This document shows, piece after piece, positions 26,913 through 37,603 of a stretch of 64,000 nt of DNA; position 1 is the first letter of the stretch; every line of letters starts with the position of its first letter. This DNA comes from Kyrpidia sp. (GTDB lineage: Bacteria; Bacillota; Bacilli; Kyrpidiales; Kyrpidiaceae): the NCBI GenBank assembly GCA_029960885.1, contig JASBVV010000001.1, positions 1 through 64,000 of the forward strand, given 5' to 3'. Both the position numbers and the translations under genes were made by a program. The notes under the pieces were generated by a model, which made no database searches, had not been told where the DNA came from, and worked only from the letters and a program-made list of their open reading frames with translations.

Positions 26913-29065
26913 AACGCCGACGGCTGCGCCATCTGTGGCTGTTGCTGGGGTTGAGCGGGACGCTTTTTGGGATCGCTTTTCGGCTCGGCTGGATTCAAGT
27001 GGTGGATACCCCCGCCTGGGCGGCCAAAGCGGACAATGTCTGGGTGGCCGACCAGGACCTTCCGGCAAAACGGGGAGCGATACTCGATCGAAATGGGCGG
27101 GTTCTGGCGACCACCGCTGTGGCGTATAATGTGATTCTTCACACCAAGCCGGATGAGTTTCCCGATATTCCAACCGTGAATGAGGCCACGGTCGCCCAGC
27201 TCGCCCCTTTGGTGCACATGACCCCTCAGGACATCGACAAGGTGGTTTCGGCCGCCGGGGAGTGGACCGAGTTGCGGCCGGGGGGCATGAGACTGGATGA
27301 AGACGTTGCCCGGAAAATTCAAAGTCTTCGTCTCGCCGGCGTATTTCTCACCGAGACCACCAAACGGGTTTACCCGGGAGGTTCTTTGGCGGCCCACGTC
27401 ATCGGTTTTACCAACGTGGACACAGGAGAGGGACAGGCCGGGGTGGAACTGCAGTACAACGACATCCTTAAAGGCCGGCCCGGTCACGCCCGTTATCTCA
27501 AGGACCGAAACGGGGACCCGCTTCCTTTTGGAAGGGAACAAATTCAACCGCCGGTGGACGGGAAAAATGTGGTCCTGACCATCGACAGTGCCATCCAGGC
27601 CATCGTGGAACGCGAATTGGACCGGCTGATGGCCGATGCGCATCCCCAATCGGCCACGGCGATCGTCGCCGACCCCCGCACCGGGGAAATCTTGGCCCTC
27701 GCCAACCGGCCGACATTCGACCCGAATGCGTATTGGACATCGACGTCCAACGTTCTCGACCGCAATATTGCCATATCCGATCCTTTCGAGCCGGGATCGA
27801 CCTTTAAACTGGTGACTTTGACCGCGGCCTTGGCCGAACACAAGGTGAATCTCAATGACACCTTTCGTTCGGGCCGGATTGTGGTGCAGGGGGTGCCGAT
27901 CCACGACTGGAACTGGTCCGGATTCGGCACCATCACTTTCCGCCAGGCGGTGGTTCGTTCCAGCAACGTCGGGTTCGTCATTCTCGGACAGCGGGTCGGG
28001 GCGGAAAAACTGTATGAATACATCGATCGGTTCGGATTCAATTCCCGCACCGGCATCGACTTACCCGGGGAAAGCGGGGCGCAATTGTTCGACCCGGCCA
28101 CCATCCGGCCGATCGATTTGGCCACCACTTCGTTCGGCCAAGGCATTGCGGTGACGCCCATCCAACAAGTGGCCGAAGTCATGGCCGTGGCCAACGGGGG
28201 TCAACTCCTTCGCCCGCACGTGTTGAAAGAGGTGGTCGATCCCCGGACCAGCAAGGTGCTGCGCCAACAGGGGACGGACGTTATCCGGGACGGGGTGGCG
28301 CCGCCGGATGTTTTGGACACCGTTCGGCAGGTTATGGAAGACGTGGTACGGTTGGACGAAACCAAGGCCGCCTATATCCCCGGGTATCATGTGGCGGGGA
28401 AGACCGGCACGGCCCAGATCCCTCTGCCGAACCACACGGGGTACTATTCGGACCGGTATCGGACTTCGTTTATCGGATTTGCTCCCGAAAACGATCCCCA
28501 GGTGTTGATTTACGTGACGGCGGAGGCGCCGAAGGTGGCCGTGCAGTTCGGAAATACGGTGGCTTCTCCCGTGGCCAAGCGGATCCTGGAACAGGTGCTC
28601 CCCTATCTGGGGGTCGCCCCGGATCCGTCGGACCTGGCCGCCAACCGGCCAAAGGCGGCCCCGGCTCCCGCGGGCACATCCGGGCCGGATTTCGTCCAGG
28701 TCCCGTCGGTGGAGGGGCAGGATAGCCGGCAGGCCGAACAAACGTTGAAATCGGCCGGGCTCAAGGCCTGGCTGACCGGCAAGTCCGGGCCGGTGGCCCG
28801 CCAATGGCCGGCGCCCGGCGCGGCTGTGCCCAAAGGCGCCGGAGTGGTCCTGCAAACCCCGGTCCGGGACGACGGCAAAATCGTCGTCCCCGACGCCACA
28901 GGGCTCACCATGCGGGACATGGCCGATCTGTGTGCGGTGCTCGGCCTGAAGCTGAACGCCTCGGGGGACGGCTGGGCGACGTCCCAAGATGTGACTCCCG
29001 GGAAGGCGGTCCCGGCCGGGGCCGCCCTGCGGGTGACGTTCCAGGGCCGCCCGCCGGGATCGTGA
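26909..29065 (+). CDS. pbpB: Division penicillin-binding protein 2B with PASTA domains
   Basis: PGSTFK catalytic motif, SSN, KTGTAQ; C-terminal PASTA repeats. Confidence 0.93.
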   Translation: MKRRRLRHLWLLLGLSGTLFGIAFRLGWIQVVDTPAWAAKADNVWVADQDLPAKRGAILDRNGRVLATTAVAYNVILHTKPDEFPDIPTVNEATVAQLAPLVHMTPQDIDKVVSAAGEWTELRPGGMRLDEDVARKIQSLRLAGVFLTETTKRVYPGGSLAAHVIGFTNVDTGEGQAGVELQYNDILKGRPGHARYLKDRNGDPLPFGREQIQPPVDGKNVVLTIDSAIQAIVERELDRLMADAHPQSATAIVADPRTGEILALANRPTFDPNAYWTSTSNVLDRNIAISDPFEPGSTFKLVTLTAALAEHKVNLNDTFRSGRIVVQGVPIHDWNWSGFGTITFRQAVVRSSNVGFVILGQRVGAEKLYEYIDRFGFNSRTGIDLPGESGAQLFDPATIRPIDLATTSFGQGIAVTPIQQVAEVMAVANGGQLLRPHVLKEVVDPRTSKVLRQQGTDVIRDGVAPPDVLDTVRQVMEDVVRLDETKAAYIPGYHVAGKTGTAQIPLPNHTGYYSDRYRTSFIGFAPENDPQVLIYVTAEAPKVAVQFGNTVASPVAKRILEQVLPYLGVAPDPSDLAANRPKAAPAPAGTSGPDFVQVPSVEGQDSRQAEQTLKSAGLKAWLTGKSGPVARQWPAPGAAVPKGAGVVLQTPVRDDGKIVVPDATGLTMRDMADLCAVLGLKLNASGDGWATSQDVTPGKAVPAGAALRVTFQGRPPGS

Positions 29066-29146
29066 TGCGCCAGGCGGACAGGGCCTTCTAGTTCGTCCGC
29101 ATCGCGCATATGGTTCCCACAGAGGCCGTGAAGGGAGGGGGCCGAT

Positions 29147-31090
29147 GTGGGGGACCGGGAGTTGACCAGAAGGCGGCGATTGGCCGTGATGAGCTTGGCC
29201 GCCCTCCTGGCGTTTGCACTGTTGATCGGACGCCTGGGGTACATCCAGCTCTATCAATCTTCCTGGCTCACCCAGCGCGCTCTGGACTCGTGGAAACGGG
29301 ACATCCCGGTTGAGCCGAAAAGAGGAACGGTGTATGATCGAAACGGCCGCGTGTTGGCGTACAATGTCAGCGCTCCCACCGTGGTGGCCGTGCCGGCCCA
29401 GGTTCGGGACAAAGCGGCGACGGCCGCCCGGTTGGAACCGCTTTTGGGTGTCTCCCGGGACCGGATCTCGCAATTGCTTTCCAAGCGCACCCTGATGGTT
29501 TACGTGGCCGGGGGACGCAAGATCGACGACGCCAAAGCCGGGGCGGTCCGGGATTTGCATTTGCCGGGCATCTATATCACCGAGGAGGGCCGGCGCTACT
29601 ATCCTTTTGGAGAACTCGCCGCCCACGTGCTCGGGTTTGTCGGGATTGACAACCAGGGACTCGCCGGACTCGAGGCGCAATACGATGCACGGTTGCGCGG
29701 GTTTCCGGGAGCAATTTCTTTTTTTGCCAATGCCCGGGGCGAAGCCATGCCCGGGACGGAGAATACGTACATTCCGCCGAAACCCGGAGAAGACGTCTAT
29801 TTGACTTTGGATGAACAGATTTCCGCTTTTGTGAGACGGGAAATCGACCGGGTGGCGGCCTTGTACCGTCCCGACAATGTGACGGCGGTGGTCGCCGACC
29901 CGAGCACCGGGGAAATTCTCGCCATGGAGAATGCGCCGGCGTTCAACCCGGCGAATTATCGGGATTATCCCCGTGAGGTGTACGATCGGAATCTGGCGAT
30001 CTGGAAAACGTTTGAGCCCGGATCCACCTTTAAAATCGTCACCCTGTCCGCCGCGTTGCAGGAAAACAAAATTCGGCTGGACGAGCGGTTTTTCGACCCG
30101 GGGTATTTTGAGGCGGCCGGACACCGGATCCGGTGCTGGAAGGCCGGGGGACACGGCTCCGAGTCTTTTTTGGAAGTGGTGGAGAACTCGTGCAATCCCG
30201 GTTTTATGCTGATGGGCCAACGATTGGGCAAAGACGCCCTCTTTCAATACATTCGCGCGTTCGGCTTCGGGGCCAAGACCGGAATCGACCTGCCTGGGGA
30301 GGGCTCCGGGATTTTGTTCAAGTTGTCCCGGGTCGGCCCCCTTGAGCTCGCCACTACGTCGTTTGGCCAGGGGGTCTCCGTCACCCCCATCCAGCAGGTG
30401 ATGGCGGTCAGTGCCGTGGCCAACGGCGGCATGCTCATGAAACCCTATGTGGCGGCCAAGTGGGTCGATCACGATACGGGCCAATTGATCAGTGAGCGGA
30501 CTCCGACGCCGGTCCGCCGGGTGATTTCTCCGGAGACCGCACAGTTGGTGAGAAGGGCGCTGGAAAGTGTGGTGGCCCGGGGAACCGGGAAAAATGCCTA
30601 CGCCGAAGGATACCGCGTGGCCGGGAAGACCGGGACGGCCCAGGTGGTGGGCCCGGACGGCCGGTATATGCGCAACCATTACATCGTGTCGTTTATCGGA
30701 ATGGCGCCGGCGGATCGCCCTCGATTGGTGGCCTACGTCGCGGTGGACAATCCGAAAGCGCCGGTGATTTTCGGCGGGGTGATCGCGGCGCCGGTGGTGG
30801 GTCACATTCTGGCGGATAGTCTTCAGTATTTGGGCGTGCCCCCCAGTTCCCAGGGGATTTCCAGGGAATATGGATATCTCGATGTCAAACCCGTGGAGGT
30901 TCCGGACGTCTCCGGGCGGTCGCTGGACGAAGCCCGGCGGACCATGCTGGAAAGCGGCGCCCAGTTGGGGGTCCAGCCCGTGGGGCAGGGCGATTACGTT
31001 CTCGCCCAGGCTCCCCGGGCGGGCACCAAGGTGCCCCCGGGGAGTACGGTGCGCATTTACTTGGGCTCGAAGCCCGGGTCGGGACCATGA
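29147..31090 (+). CDS. spoVD: Sporulation-type penicillin-binding protein SpoVD (PASTA)
   Basis: Second PBP in tandem with PGSTFK, SCN, KTGTAQ; C-terminal PASTA; dcw position as in Bacillus. Confidence 0.88.
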   Translation: MGDRELTRRRRLAVMSLAALLAFALLIGRLGYIQLYQSSWLTQRALDSWKRDIPVEPKRGTVYDRNGRVLAYNVSAPTVVAVPAQVRDKAATAARLEPLLGVSRDRISQLLSKRTLMVYVAGGRKIDDAKAGAVRDLHLPGIYITEEGRRYYPFGELAAHVLGFVGIDNQGLAGLEAQYDARLRGFPGAISFFANARGEAMPGTENTYIPPKPGEDVYLTLDEQISAFVRREIDRVAALYRPDNVTAVVADPSTGEILAMENAPAFNPANYRDYPREVYDRNLAIWKTFEPGSTFKIVTLSAALQENKIRLDERFFDPGYFEAAGHRIRCWKAGGHGSESFLEVVENSCNPGFMLMGQRLGKDALFQYIRAFGFGAKTGIDLPGEGSGILFKLSRVGPLELATTSFGQGVSVTPIQQVMAVSAVANGGMLMKPYVAAKWVDHDTGQLISERTPTPVRRVISPETAQLVRRALESVVARGTGKNAYAEGYRVAGKTGTAQVVGPDGRYMRNHYIVSFIGMAPADRPRLVAYVAVDNPKAPVIFGGVIAAPVVGHILADSLQYLGVPPSSQGISREYGYLDVKPVEVPDVSGRSLDEARRTMLESGAQLGVQPVGQGDYVLAQAPRAGTKVPPGSTVRIYLGSKPGSGP

Positions 31091-31206
31091 TCCGGCCGGC
31101 GATTCACCGCGCGGTCCGTGTCGAGGGAGGGCGCCCCCCGGCGACCGGCGGTCTGTGGTCCCGGGAATCGGTCTATACTGGAGAGGGGACGAAGTGAGGG
31201 ATTTCC

Positions 31207-32709
31207 TTGAAATTGGAAGATTTAGCGAGTGCTTTGTTGCATCGGCGGACGGCCGGAGAGGTGTCGGGGGTTGAGGTGACCGACGTGACCGCGGATTCCC
31301 GAACGGTTCACCCGGGGAGTCTGTTCATCGCCGTGCGAGGCCATACGGTGGACGGCCATGCGTTTGTGGACGAAGCCCACCGGGCCGGAGCGGCGGCCGC
31401 CGTGGTCGAAGAAGTTCAGGATACGCCCCTGCCGCAAATCGTCGTCCCCGATACCCGCCGGGCGGCCGCCGTCCTGTCGGCGGTGTTTTTTCGGCATCCG
31501 TCCAGGGACATGCGGGTGATCGGCGTCACCGGAACCAATGGAAAAACCACCGTGACCCACCTGATCGACCATCTGCTTCGGGGAGCCGGGGCCAGGACGG
31601 GGCTGATCGGCACGATTCATACCCGGATCGGGGACGCGGACGAGAAGTCGATCAACACCACGCCGGAAGCGGTGGAATTGCAACGGCTGTTGGCGCGGAT
31701 GCGGGATGCGGGGGTCACCCATGTCGCCATGGAGGTGTCCTCCCACGCCCTGGAGTTGGACCGGGTGGCGGGAACGCGGTTCCACACGGCGGTGTTCACG
31801 AATCTGACCCAAGACCACCTCGATTTTCACGGCACCATGGAGGCGTACCGGGAAGCGAAGGGGAAGCTGTTCGCCCGGTTGGGGAACGAATACGGCGACA
31901 GGCGGGAGGATCAATCGTTTGCCGTCGTCAACCTGGACGATCCCGTGGGAAAGTGGATGGCCAGGCAGACGGTGGCGCAAACCCTCACGTACGCGGTGGA
32001 TCGCCCGGCCGACTTTCGTGCAAGGGATCTGGACATGGATCAAAACGGCACCCGGTTCGTCGTTGAGGCGGTGGGCCGGCGGGTGGTGGTACACCTCGCT
32101 CTGCCCGGGCGGTTCAGCGTATACAACGCTCTGGCGGCCATGGGGGCGGGGTGGGTCCAGGGCCTCGACCTCGATCAGATGGCGGTGCTGCTCCACCATG
32201 TCCCCGGGGTGCCGGGCCGGATGGAGCGGGTGGACGCAGGTCAGCCGTTCGGGGTGGTGGTGGATTACGCCCATACGCCGGATAGTCTGGCTCATGTGCT
32301 TCGAACTCTGCGGGAATTCACCCGGGGCCGGCTCATCGTGGTGTTCGGCTGCGGGGGCGATCGGGATCGGGGAAAACGGCCGCTCATGGGGCAAATCGCA
32401 TACCGGGGGGCGGATTATGCGGTGTTGACTTCGGATAATCCCCGGACCGAAGACCCCGAGCGGATTCTCGACGATGTCGAGGCCGGTCTGGTGGAGATCG
32501 GCGCGGACCGTTCCAGGTACGAGCGGATTCCGGACCGGGCGGAGGCCATTCGACGGGCGGTGGCCCTGGCCGGGGATGGGGACATGGTGCTCATTGCCGG
32601 AAAGGGCCATGAGACTTACCAGATCATCGGCCGGCGCAAATTCGCGTTCGACGATCGACTGGTGGCCAGGAGAGCCATTGAGGCCTGCCGCAACGAGGGC
32701 GGCCGGTGA
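31207..32709 (+). CDS. murE: UDP-MurNAc-tripeptide synthetase MurE (meso-DAP type)
   Basis: GVTGTNGKTTVTHLI; DNPRTEDP signature of DAP-adding MurE. Confidence 0.96.
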   Translation: MKLEDLASALLHRRTAGEVSGVEVTDVTADSRTVHPGSLFIAVRGHTVDGHAFVDEAHRAGAAAAVVEEVQDTPLPQIVVPDTRRAAAVLSAVFFRHPSRDMRVIGVTGTNGKTTVTHLIDHLLRGAGARTGLIGTIHTRIGDADEKSINTTPEAVELQRLLARMRDAGVTHVAMEVSSHALELDRVAGTRFHTAVFTNLTQDHLDFHGTMEAYREAKGKLFARLGNEYGDRREDQSFAVVNLDDPVGKWMARQTVAQTLTYAVDRPADFRARDLDMDQNGTRFVVEAVGRRVVVHLALPGRFSVYNALAAMGAGWVQGLDLDQMAVLLHHVPGVPGRMERVDAGQPFGVVVDYAHTPDSLAHVLRTLREFTRGRLIVVFGCGGDRDRGKRPLMGQIAYRGADYAVLTSDNPRTEDPERILDDVEAGLVEIGADRSRYERIPDRAEAIRRAVALAGDGDMVLIAGKGHETYQIIGRRKFAFDDRLVARRAIEACRNEGGR

Positions 32710-32730
32710 GACAGAAGGAGGACACTTCCG

Positions 32731-33690
32731 ATGCAGGCGATGTGGTTGACGGCGGGGACGGCCTTTGTGGTGGCCGTGCTTCTGGGACCCCTGTTCATCC
32801 CCGTGCTGCGCCGACTCAAGATCGGTCAAAGCATCCGCGAAGAAGGACCCGCTTCTCACAAAAAGAAGTCCGGGACCCCGACGATGGGAGGGACAATCAT
32901 TCTGCTGGCGGCGGCGGTGACCACATGGCAATTCGCCGGCAATTCGCCCAAGGCCCTTCTGGCCGTCGGGGTGACTCTGGCGTTTGGGCTGATCGGATTC
33001 ATGGACGATTATATCAAGGTCGTGAAACGGAGGAACCTGGGGCTGACGGCGCGGCAAAAACTGCTGGCGCAAGGGGTTGTGGCCGTGCTGTTTTTTGTCG
33101 CCCTGGCCAGGTTTCACGGCTTTTCCTTTGACGTTTACCTCCCGTTGATCGATGTGACCTGGCACCTCGGCGGGTTGTATCTGCCGTTTTTGGCCCTGGT
33201 CCTGATCGGTACGTCCAACGCAGTGAATTTGACCGACGGGTTGGACGGCCTCGCGGCCGGAACGGCGGCCATCGCCTTGGGGACCTACGTCGTGGTGGCG
33301 TGGTGGAACAGTCAGTATGATCTGGTGGTCTTTTGTGCGGCGATGATGGGCGCGCTGCTCGGTTTTCTGGTATTCAACGCCCACCCGGCCCGGGTCTTCA
33401 TGGGGGATACCGGCTCGCTGGCCATTGGGTCGGCCCTGGCGTCGACGGCGGTGTTGACCAAAACGGAGTTTTGGCTGATTCTCATCGGTGGGGTGTTCGT
33501 GGTCGAGGCGCTGTCGGTGATGATTCAGGTGTTTGCCTTTCAGACGTTCGGCCGCCGGGTCTTTCGCATGAGTCCGCTTCACCACCATTTCGAACTCGGC
33601 GGGTGGTCCGAATGGCGGGTGGTCAGCACCTTTTGGGCCGTGGGGCTGTGTTTGTCGGCCGGAGCGCTGGTGCTCTATGCCAAGGGATAG
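32731..33690 (+). CDS. mraY: Phospho-MurNAc-pentapeptide transferase MraY
   Basis: SHKKKSGTPTMGG; NLTDGLDGLA; MSPLHHHFELGGWSE. Confidence 0.97.
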   Translation: MQAMWLTAGTAFVVAVLLGPLFIPVLRRLKIGQSIREEGPASHKKKSGTPTMGGTIILLAAAVTTWQFAGNSPKALLAVGVTLAFGLIGFMDDYIKVVKRRNLGLTARQKLLAQGVVAVLFFVALARFHGFSFDVYLPLIDVTWHLGGLYLPFLALVLIGTSNAVNLTDGLDGLAAGTAAIALGTYVVVAWWNSQYDLVVFCAAMMGALLGFLVFNAHPARVFMGDTGSLAIGSALASTAVLTKTEFWLILIGGVFVVEALSVMIQVFAFQTFGRRVFRMSPLHHHFELGGWSEWRVVSTFWAVGLCLSAGALVLYAKG

Positions 33691-33717
33691 GATGCGGATG
33701 GGAAGAGGTGATACGAC

Positions 33718-35079
33718 ATGAACGAATGGGCCGGCGCCCGGGTGCTCGTGGTGGGATTGGCGCGCAGCGGAGCGGCCGCCGCCCGCCTGCTGGCCCGGCA
33801 CGGTGCGGAGGTGACCGTCACGGACCGTCGATCGGAGCGGGAGTTGGGCGAGGAGCTCGCCGGGCTGGAGGGATACGGGATCCGTCTGGTGGTCGGGGGC
33901 CATCCGGGGAGACTGTTCGCCGAGCGGGTCGATTGGGTGGTGAAAAACCCCGGGGTGCCGTACAGTGCATATCCGGTGGCCGAAGCGATCCGCCGGGGCA
34001 TTCCGGTGGTGACGGAACTGGAGCTGGCCTGGCGGATCCGCCCGGAGCGGTGGATCGGGATCACCGGCACCAACGGCAAAACCACCACCACCACCTGGGT
34101 GGGCCACATGTTGGCATCGGCCGGCATGCCCCACCGGGTTGCGGGCAATATCGGAGTGCCCCTGTGCGATGTGGTGGAGGAGATCGGGGACGATCTTTGG
34201 CTCGTGGCCGAGTTGTCGAGTTTCCAGCTCCAGGGTATTCTGCGGTTTCGCCCGCGTATCGGGGCGATTTTGAACATCTATCCGGCCCACCTCGATTATC
34301 ACGGAAGTCTGGAAGCCTATGCGGCGGCGAAAAAGAAACTGTTCGCCAATCAGGAAACGGAGGATTGGGCGGTCACCGGAGGGGGCCGGGAGGATGTTCA
34401 GCGGCTCACCGAAGGGGTTCGAGCCCGGTTCGCCCGATTTGGCGGCCGTCCGGTCAAGGGGATTCCCGGGATGGTGGTCGAGGGAGGTCGGGTGATGTGG
34501 TGGGACGGCCGGGATGGCGAGCCGGTCTGCGCCGTGGAAGAGGTGGCTCTGCCCGGAGCGCACAATCTCGACAATTTCCTGGCGGCGGGAACGGTGGCCC
34601 GGCTCGCCGGGGCGCCGCTGTCAGCGGTGGCCGCGTCGGGTCGGGGATTTCGAGGTGTGGAACATCGCATGGAATTCATCCGGCGTTGGCGGGGCGTCGC
34701 GTTTTACAACGATTCGAAGGCGACGAATCCGGATGCGGCGGCCCGGGCGCTCGGTGCATTTTCTCGCAATGTGATCTGGATTGCCGGCGGGCTGGACCGA
34801 GGCGACGATTATCGGTGTCTGCTGCCGCTGCTTGGGGCGGGACGGGTAAAAATGGTGATGGTCATGGGTCAGTCGGGGCCCCGGATCGAGGCCTTGGCCA
34901 AAGAAGCCGGGATTTCAACCAGGCGTGTATCGGACGTGGAGGAGGCGGTGCGTCAGGCCGCCTCCCTGGCCCGGGAGGGCGATGTGGTGCTGCTTTCCCC
35001 GGCGGCGGCCAGTTGGGATCAATACCGTTCCTTTGAGGAGCGGGGCCGCATGTTCAAGGAGGCGGTGAATAAACTGTAG
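33718..35079 (+). CDS. murD: UDP-MurNAc-L-Ala:D-Glu ligase MurD
   Basis: ITGTNGKTTTTTWVGHML; FYNDSKATNPDAAARAL. Confidence 0.96.
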   Translation: MNEWAGARVLVVGLARSGAAAARLLARHGAEVTVTDRRSERELGEELAGLEGYGIRLVVGGHPGRLFAERVDWVVKNPGVPYSAYPVAEAIRRGIPVVTELELAWRIRPERWIGITGTNGKTTTTTWVGHMLASAGMPHRVAGNIGVPLCDVVEEIGDDLWLVAELSSFQLQGILRFRPRIGAILNIYPAHLDYHGSLEAYAAAKKKLFANQETEDWAVTGGGREDVQRLTEGVRARFARFGGRPVKGIPGMVVEGGRVMWWDGRDGEPVCAVEEVALPGAHNLDNFLAAGTVARLAGAPLSAVAASGRGFRGVEHRMEFIRRWRGVAFYNDSKATNPDAAARALGAFSRNVIWIAGGLDRGDDYRCLLPLLGAGRVKMVMVMGQSGPRIEALAKEAGISTRRVSDVEEAVRQAASLAREGDVVLLSPAAASWDQYRSFEERGRMFKEAVNKL

Positions 35080-35114
35080 CAGACTGGACGAGACCGGATA
35101 CAGGGGGTGGTTTG

Positions 35115-36215
35115 ATGCCCAGCCGGGATCGCGGGCCGGATCTGCTGCTGTTGACCACAACGCTGCTGCTTTTGGGGATCGGGGTGGTGATGGTTTACAG
35201 CGCCAGCGCCGTCCTGGCCGATCAGCGATACGGAGACGCGTTTTATTACGCAAAACGCCAGGTGATTTGGGCCGCCCTGGGGGTGGTCATGCTGTTTGTC
35301 ATGATGCGGATCGATTATTGGAGACTCCGGCAGTGGGCCAGACCAGTACTCGGGTTGTGTCTGCTCATGCTGGCGATGGTGCTGACCCCCATCGGGGCGG
35401 TGCGGGGCGGGGCCAGGGCGTGGCTGGGAGTGGGGTCTTTGGGCATCCAGCCCAGTGAATTCGCCAAGCTGGGGTTCATTTTATTTTTTGCGGACTGGTT
35501 AGCCAGGCCCACTTCGAAGATTGAGTCGTTTTGGCGGGGATTGGCACCGGCCCTGGGTCTGGTGGCGGTGGCCGTGGCGCTGATCATGTTGGAACCGGAC
35601 CTGGGGCAGACGGTGGTGCTGGTCGGCACCATGGGGGTGGTGATTTTTGTGGCGGGGGCCCGGGTTCGTCATCTCGTTTCCCTGGCCGCTGCCGCGATGC
35701 CGGTGTTCGCCGCTCTGGTGGCGGTGGCGCCGTACCGATTGGGGCGGGTGGTGGCCTTCCTTGATCCCTGGAAGTACCCGTTAACCGAAGGCTATCATAT
35801 CATCCAGTCGCTGTATGCCCTTGGACCCGGCGGGCTGTTTGGCCTGGGGCTCGGAAGGAGTCGGCAAAAGTTTCTCTATTTGCCCGAACCGCAGACCGAT
35901 TTCATTTTTGCGATCCTGGCGGAGGAATTGGGGTTTATCGGGGCGGCGACGATCCTGGTGTTGTTCGCGGCGCTGGTGTGGCGGGGCGTCCATGTCGCCA
36001 TGCGGGCGCCGGACGGGTTCGGCAGTTTGCTCGCCACAGGGATCGTGGCGATGATCGGGGTGCAGGTGTTGATCAATGTCGGGGTGGTGACCGGATCCAT
36101 GCCGGTGACGGGCATCACCCTGCCGCTGATCAGTTATGGGGGTTCATCGTTGGTCCTCATGTTGACGGGCATCGGCATCTTGTTGAACATCTCCCGGCAC
36201 GCGGGGTGCGGATGA
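35115..36215 (+). CDS. spoVE: SEDS peptidoglycan polymerase, FtsW/SpoVE
   Basis: MVYSASAVLA...QPSEFAKLGFILFFA...YHIIQSLYALGPGGLFGLGLGRSRQKFLYLPEPQTDFIFAILAEELGF. Confidence 0.93.
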   Translation: MPSRDRGPDLLLLTTTLLLLGIGVVMVYSASAVLADQRYGDAFYYAKRQVIWAALGVVMLFVMMRIDYWRLRQWARPVLGLCLLMLAMVLTPIGAVRGGARAWLGVGSLGIQPSEFAKLGFILFFADWLARPTSKIESFWRGLAPALGLVAVAVALIMLEPDLGQTVVLVGTMGVVIFVAGARVRHLVSLAAAAMPVFAALVAVAPYRLGRVVAFLDPWKYPLTEGYHIIQSLYALGPGGLFGLGLGRSRQKFLYLPEPQTDFIFAILAEELGFIGAATILVLFAALVWRGVHVAMRAPDGFGSLLATGIVAMIGVQVLINVGVVTGSMPVTGITLPLISYGGSSLVLMLTGIGILLNISRHAGCG

Positions 36216-36305
36216 CGCGCGATGCCCAGTCCGGCGCGCGCCGGGGATGCCGGGCCCGGCGGTGAAAACGGACGGAGCGGGACGGGACGAAGAGAGGGAT
36301 GGGGT

Positions 36306-37427
36306 ATGCGGGTGCTTCTCACCGGCGGCGGAACCGGGGGTCACATTTACCCGGCTCTGGCGTTGGCCCGCCATCTGCGGCGGACGGTACAGGGCGTTGA
36401 ACTTTTGTATGTGGGAACGGCGACGGGGATGGAGAGGGACCTGGTCCCCCGCGCCGGCATCCCCTTTAGAACCATTGAGGTGCGGGGGCTGCCCCGGCGC
36501 CCCGGCCTGCGGCAGGTGCGGGCCCTGTGGCGAGCATGGCGCAGTCTGGCCGAGGCCAGACAGATCCTTCGCCGGTTTCGGCCGGATGTGGTGGTGGGCA
36601 CCGGAGGGTACGTTTGCGGGCCGGTGGTGTATGTGGCTTACCGGATGAGGATTCCGACCCTCATTCATGAGCAAAACGTCATCCCCGGCTTGACCAATCG
36701 GCTGTTGGCCCGGCTGGTGGACGTGGTGGCCGTCTCGTTTCCGGATACCACTTTCTTCTCCAAAGCCAAGAGGGTGGTGATCACCGGGAATCCCAGGGCC
36801 AGCGAACTCGTCGATGTGGATCCCGCCCGGATCGGGGCGCTTCGGACCGAGTACGGGCTGCGGTCCGACCGTCCGGCGGTGGTGATTGTGTCGGGGAGTC
36901 GCGGGGCACCCCCGATCAATCGGGCGGCGGCGGGGCTGTTGTCGAGATTGCGCCGGGCGCCGTTTCAATTGGTTTGGGTGACCGGACGCGTTCACTACGA
37001 TGCCGTCCGATCGCAGATCCGGCAGATGTTCGGCTCCGGCGAGCTGCCGGGTCTGACGGTGATGCCTTTTTGCGACGATATGCCGGCTCTGCTGCAATTG
37101 GCCGCCTGCGCGGTCTGCCGGGCAGGGGCGTCCACGGTGGCGGAATTGACAGCGGCGGGGACGCCGGCTATTCTCATTCCGTCGCCTTATGTGGCCGGCC
37201 GCCATCAGGAGCGCAATGCCCAGTGGCTGGCCGAACGCGGCGCGGCAATCGTCATTCCCGAGGAGGAACTGACTCCCGACATCCTGTATCACAAGATCAT
37301 ACATATCTTAGAAAATGATGCATCGAAGGAGATGCGCCGCCGCTCCCGGGAGCTCGGGTTGACCGACGCGGCTCAGACTTTGACGCTCCTGGTGTGTTCT
37401 TTGGCTTCGAGGCAACGGGCGCGGTGA
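36306..37427 (+). CDS. murG: MurG N-acetylglucosaminyltransferase
   Basis: MRVLLTGGGTGGHIYPALALA; GTGGYVCGPVVYVAY; HEQNVIPGLTNRLLA. Confidence 0.96.
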   Translation: MRVLLTGGGTGGHIYPALALARHLRRTVQGVELLYVGTATGMERDLVPRAGIPFRTIEVRGLPRRPGLRQVRALWRAWRSLAEARQILRRFRPDVVVGTGGYVCGPVVYVAYRMRIPTLIHEQNVIPGLTNRLLARLVDVVAVSFPDTTFFSKAKRVVITGNPRASELVDVDPARIGALRTEYGLRSDRPAVVIVSGSRGAPPINRAAAGLLSRLRRAPFQLVWVTGRVHYDAVRSQIRQMFGSGELPGLTVMPFCDDMPALLQLAACAVCRAGASTVAELTAAGTPAILIPSPYVAGRHQERNAQWLAERGAAIVIPEEELTPDILYHKIIHILENDASKEMRRRSRELGLTDAAQTLTLLVCSLASRQRAR

Positions 37428-37438
37428 CGAAGGAGCGA

Positions 37439-37470
37439 GTCCCTGGGTCGCGACGGACCCGGGGGCTTTT
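37439..37470 (+). terminator. Intra-cluster terminator between murG and murB
   Basis: CCCTGGGTC-N6-GACCCGGGG (one G-T wobble) then CTTTTCGT. Confidence 0.6.
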
Positions 37471-37603
37471 CGTGTTCAGCCGGAAAACTGTGCCGGTGCC
37501 TGGAGGTGGGCGTTTGTCACACCGGGCGGTGCCAATCCATAGTATAGGGATGCGATGGTTGGCAAGGGTTCCTGCCCTGGCCAGCCGGCGAGGAGGTTCA
37601 CCG

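Noticed and set aside
28061-30805. 914-aa - strand ORF opposite pbpB-spoVD
   Set aside because: Same GC-driven antisense artefact; no RBS, biased composition
31222-34563. 1113-aa - strand ORF opposite murE-mraY-murD
   Set aside because: Shadow ORF in GC-rich DNA; Pro/Arg/His-rich composition, no domain, fully overlapped by three clear dcw genes
33333-35036. 567-aa + strand ORF overlapping mraY/murD
   Set aside because: Gly/Arg-rich alternate frame of two clear genes
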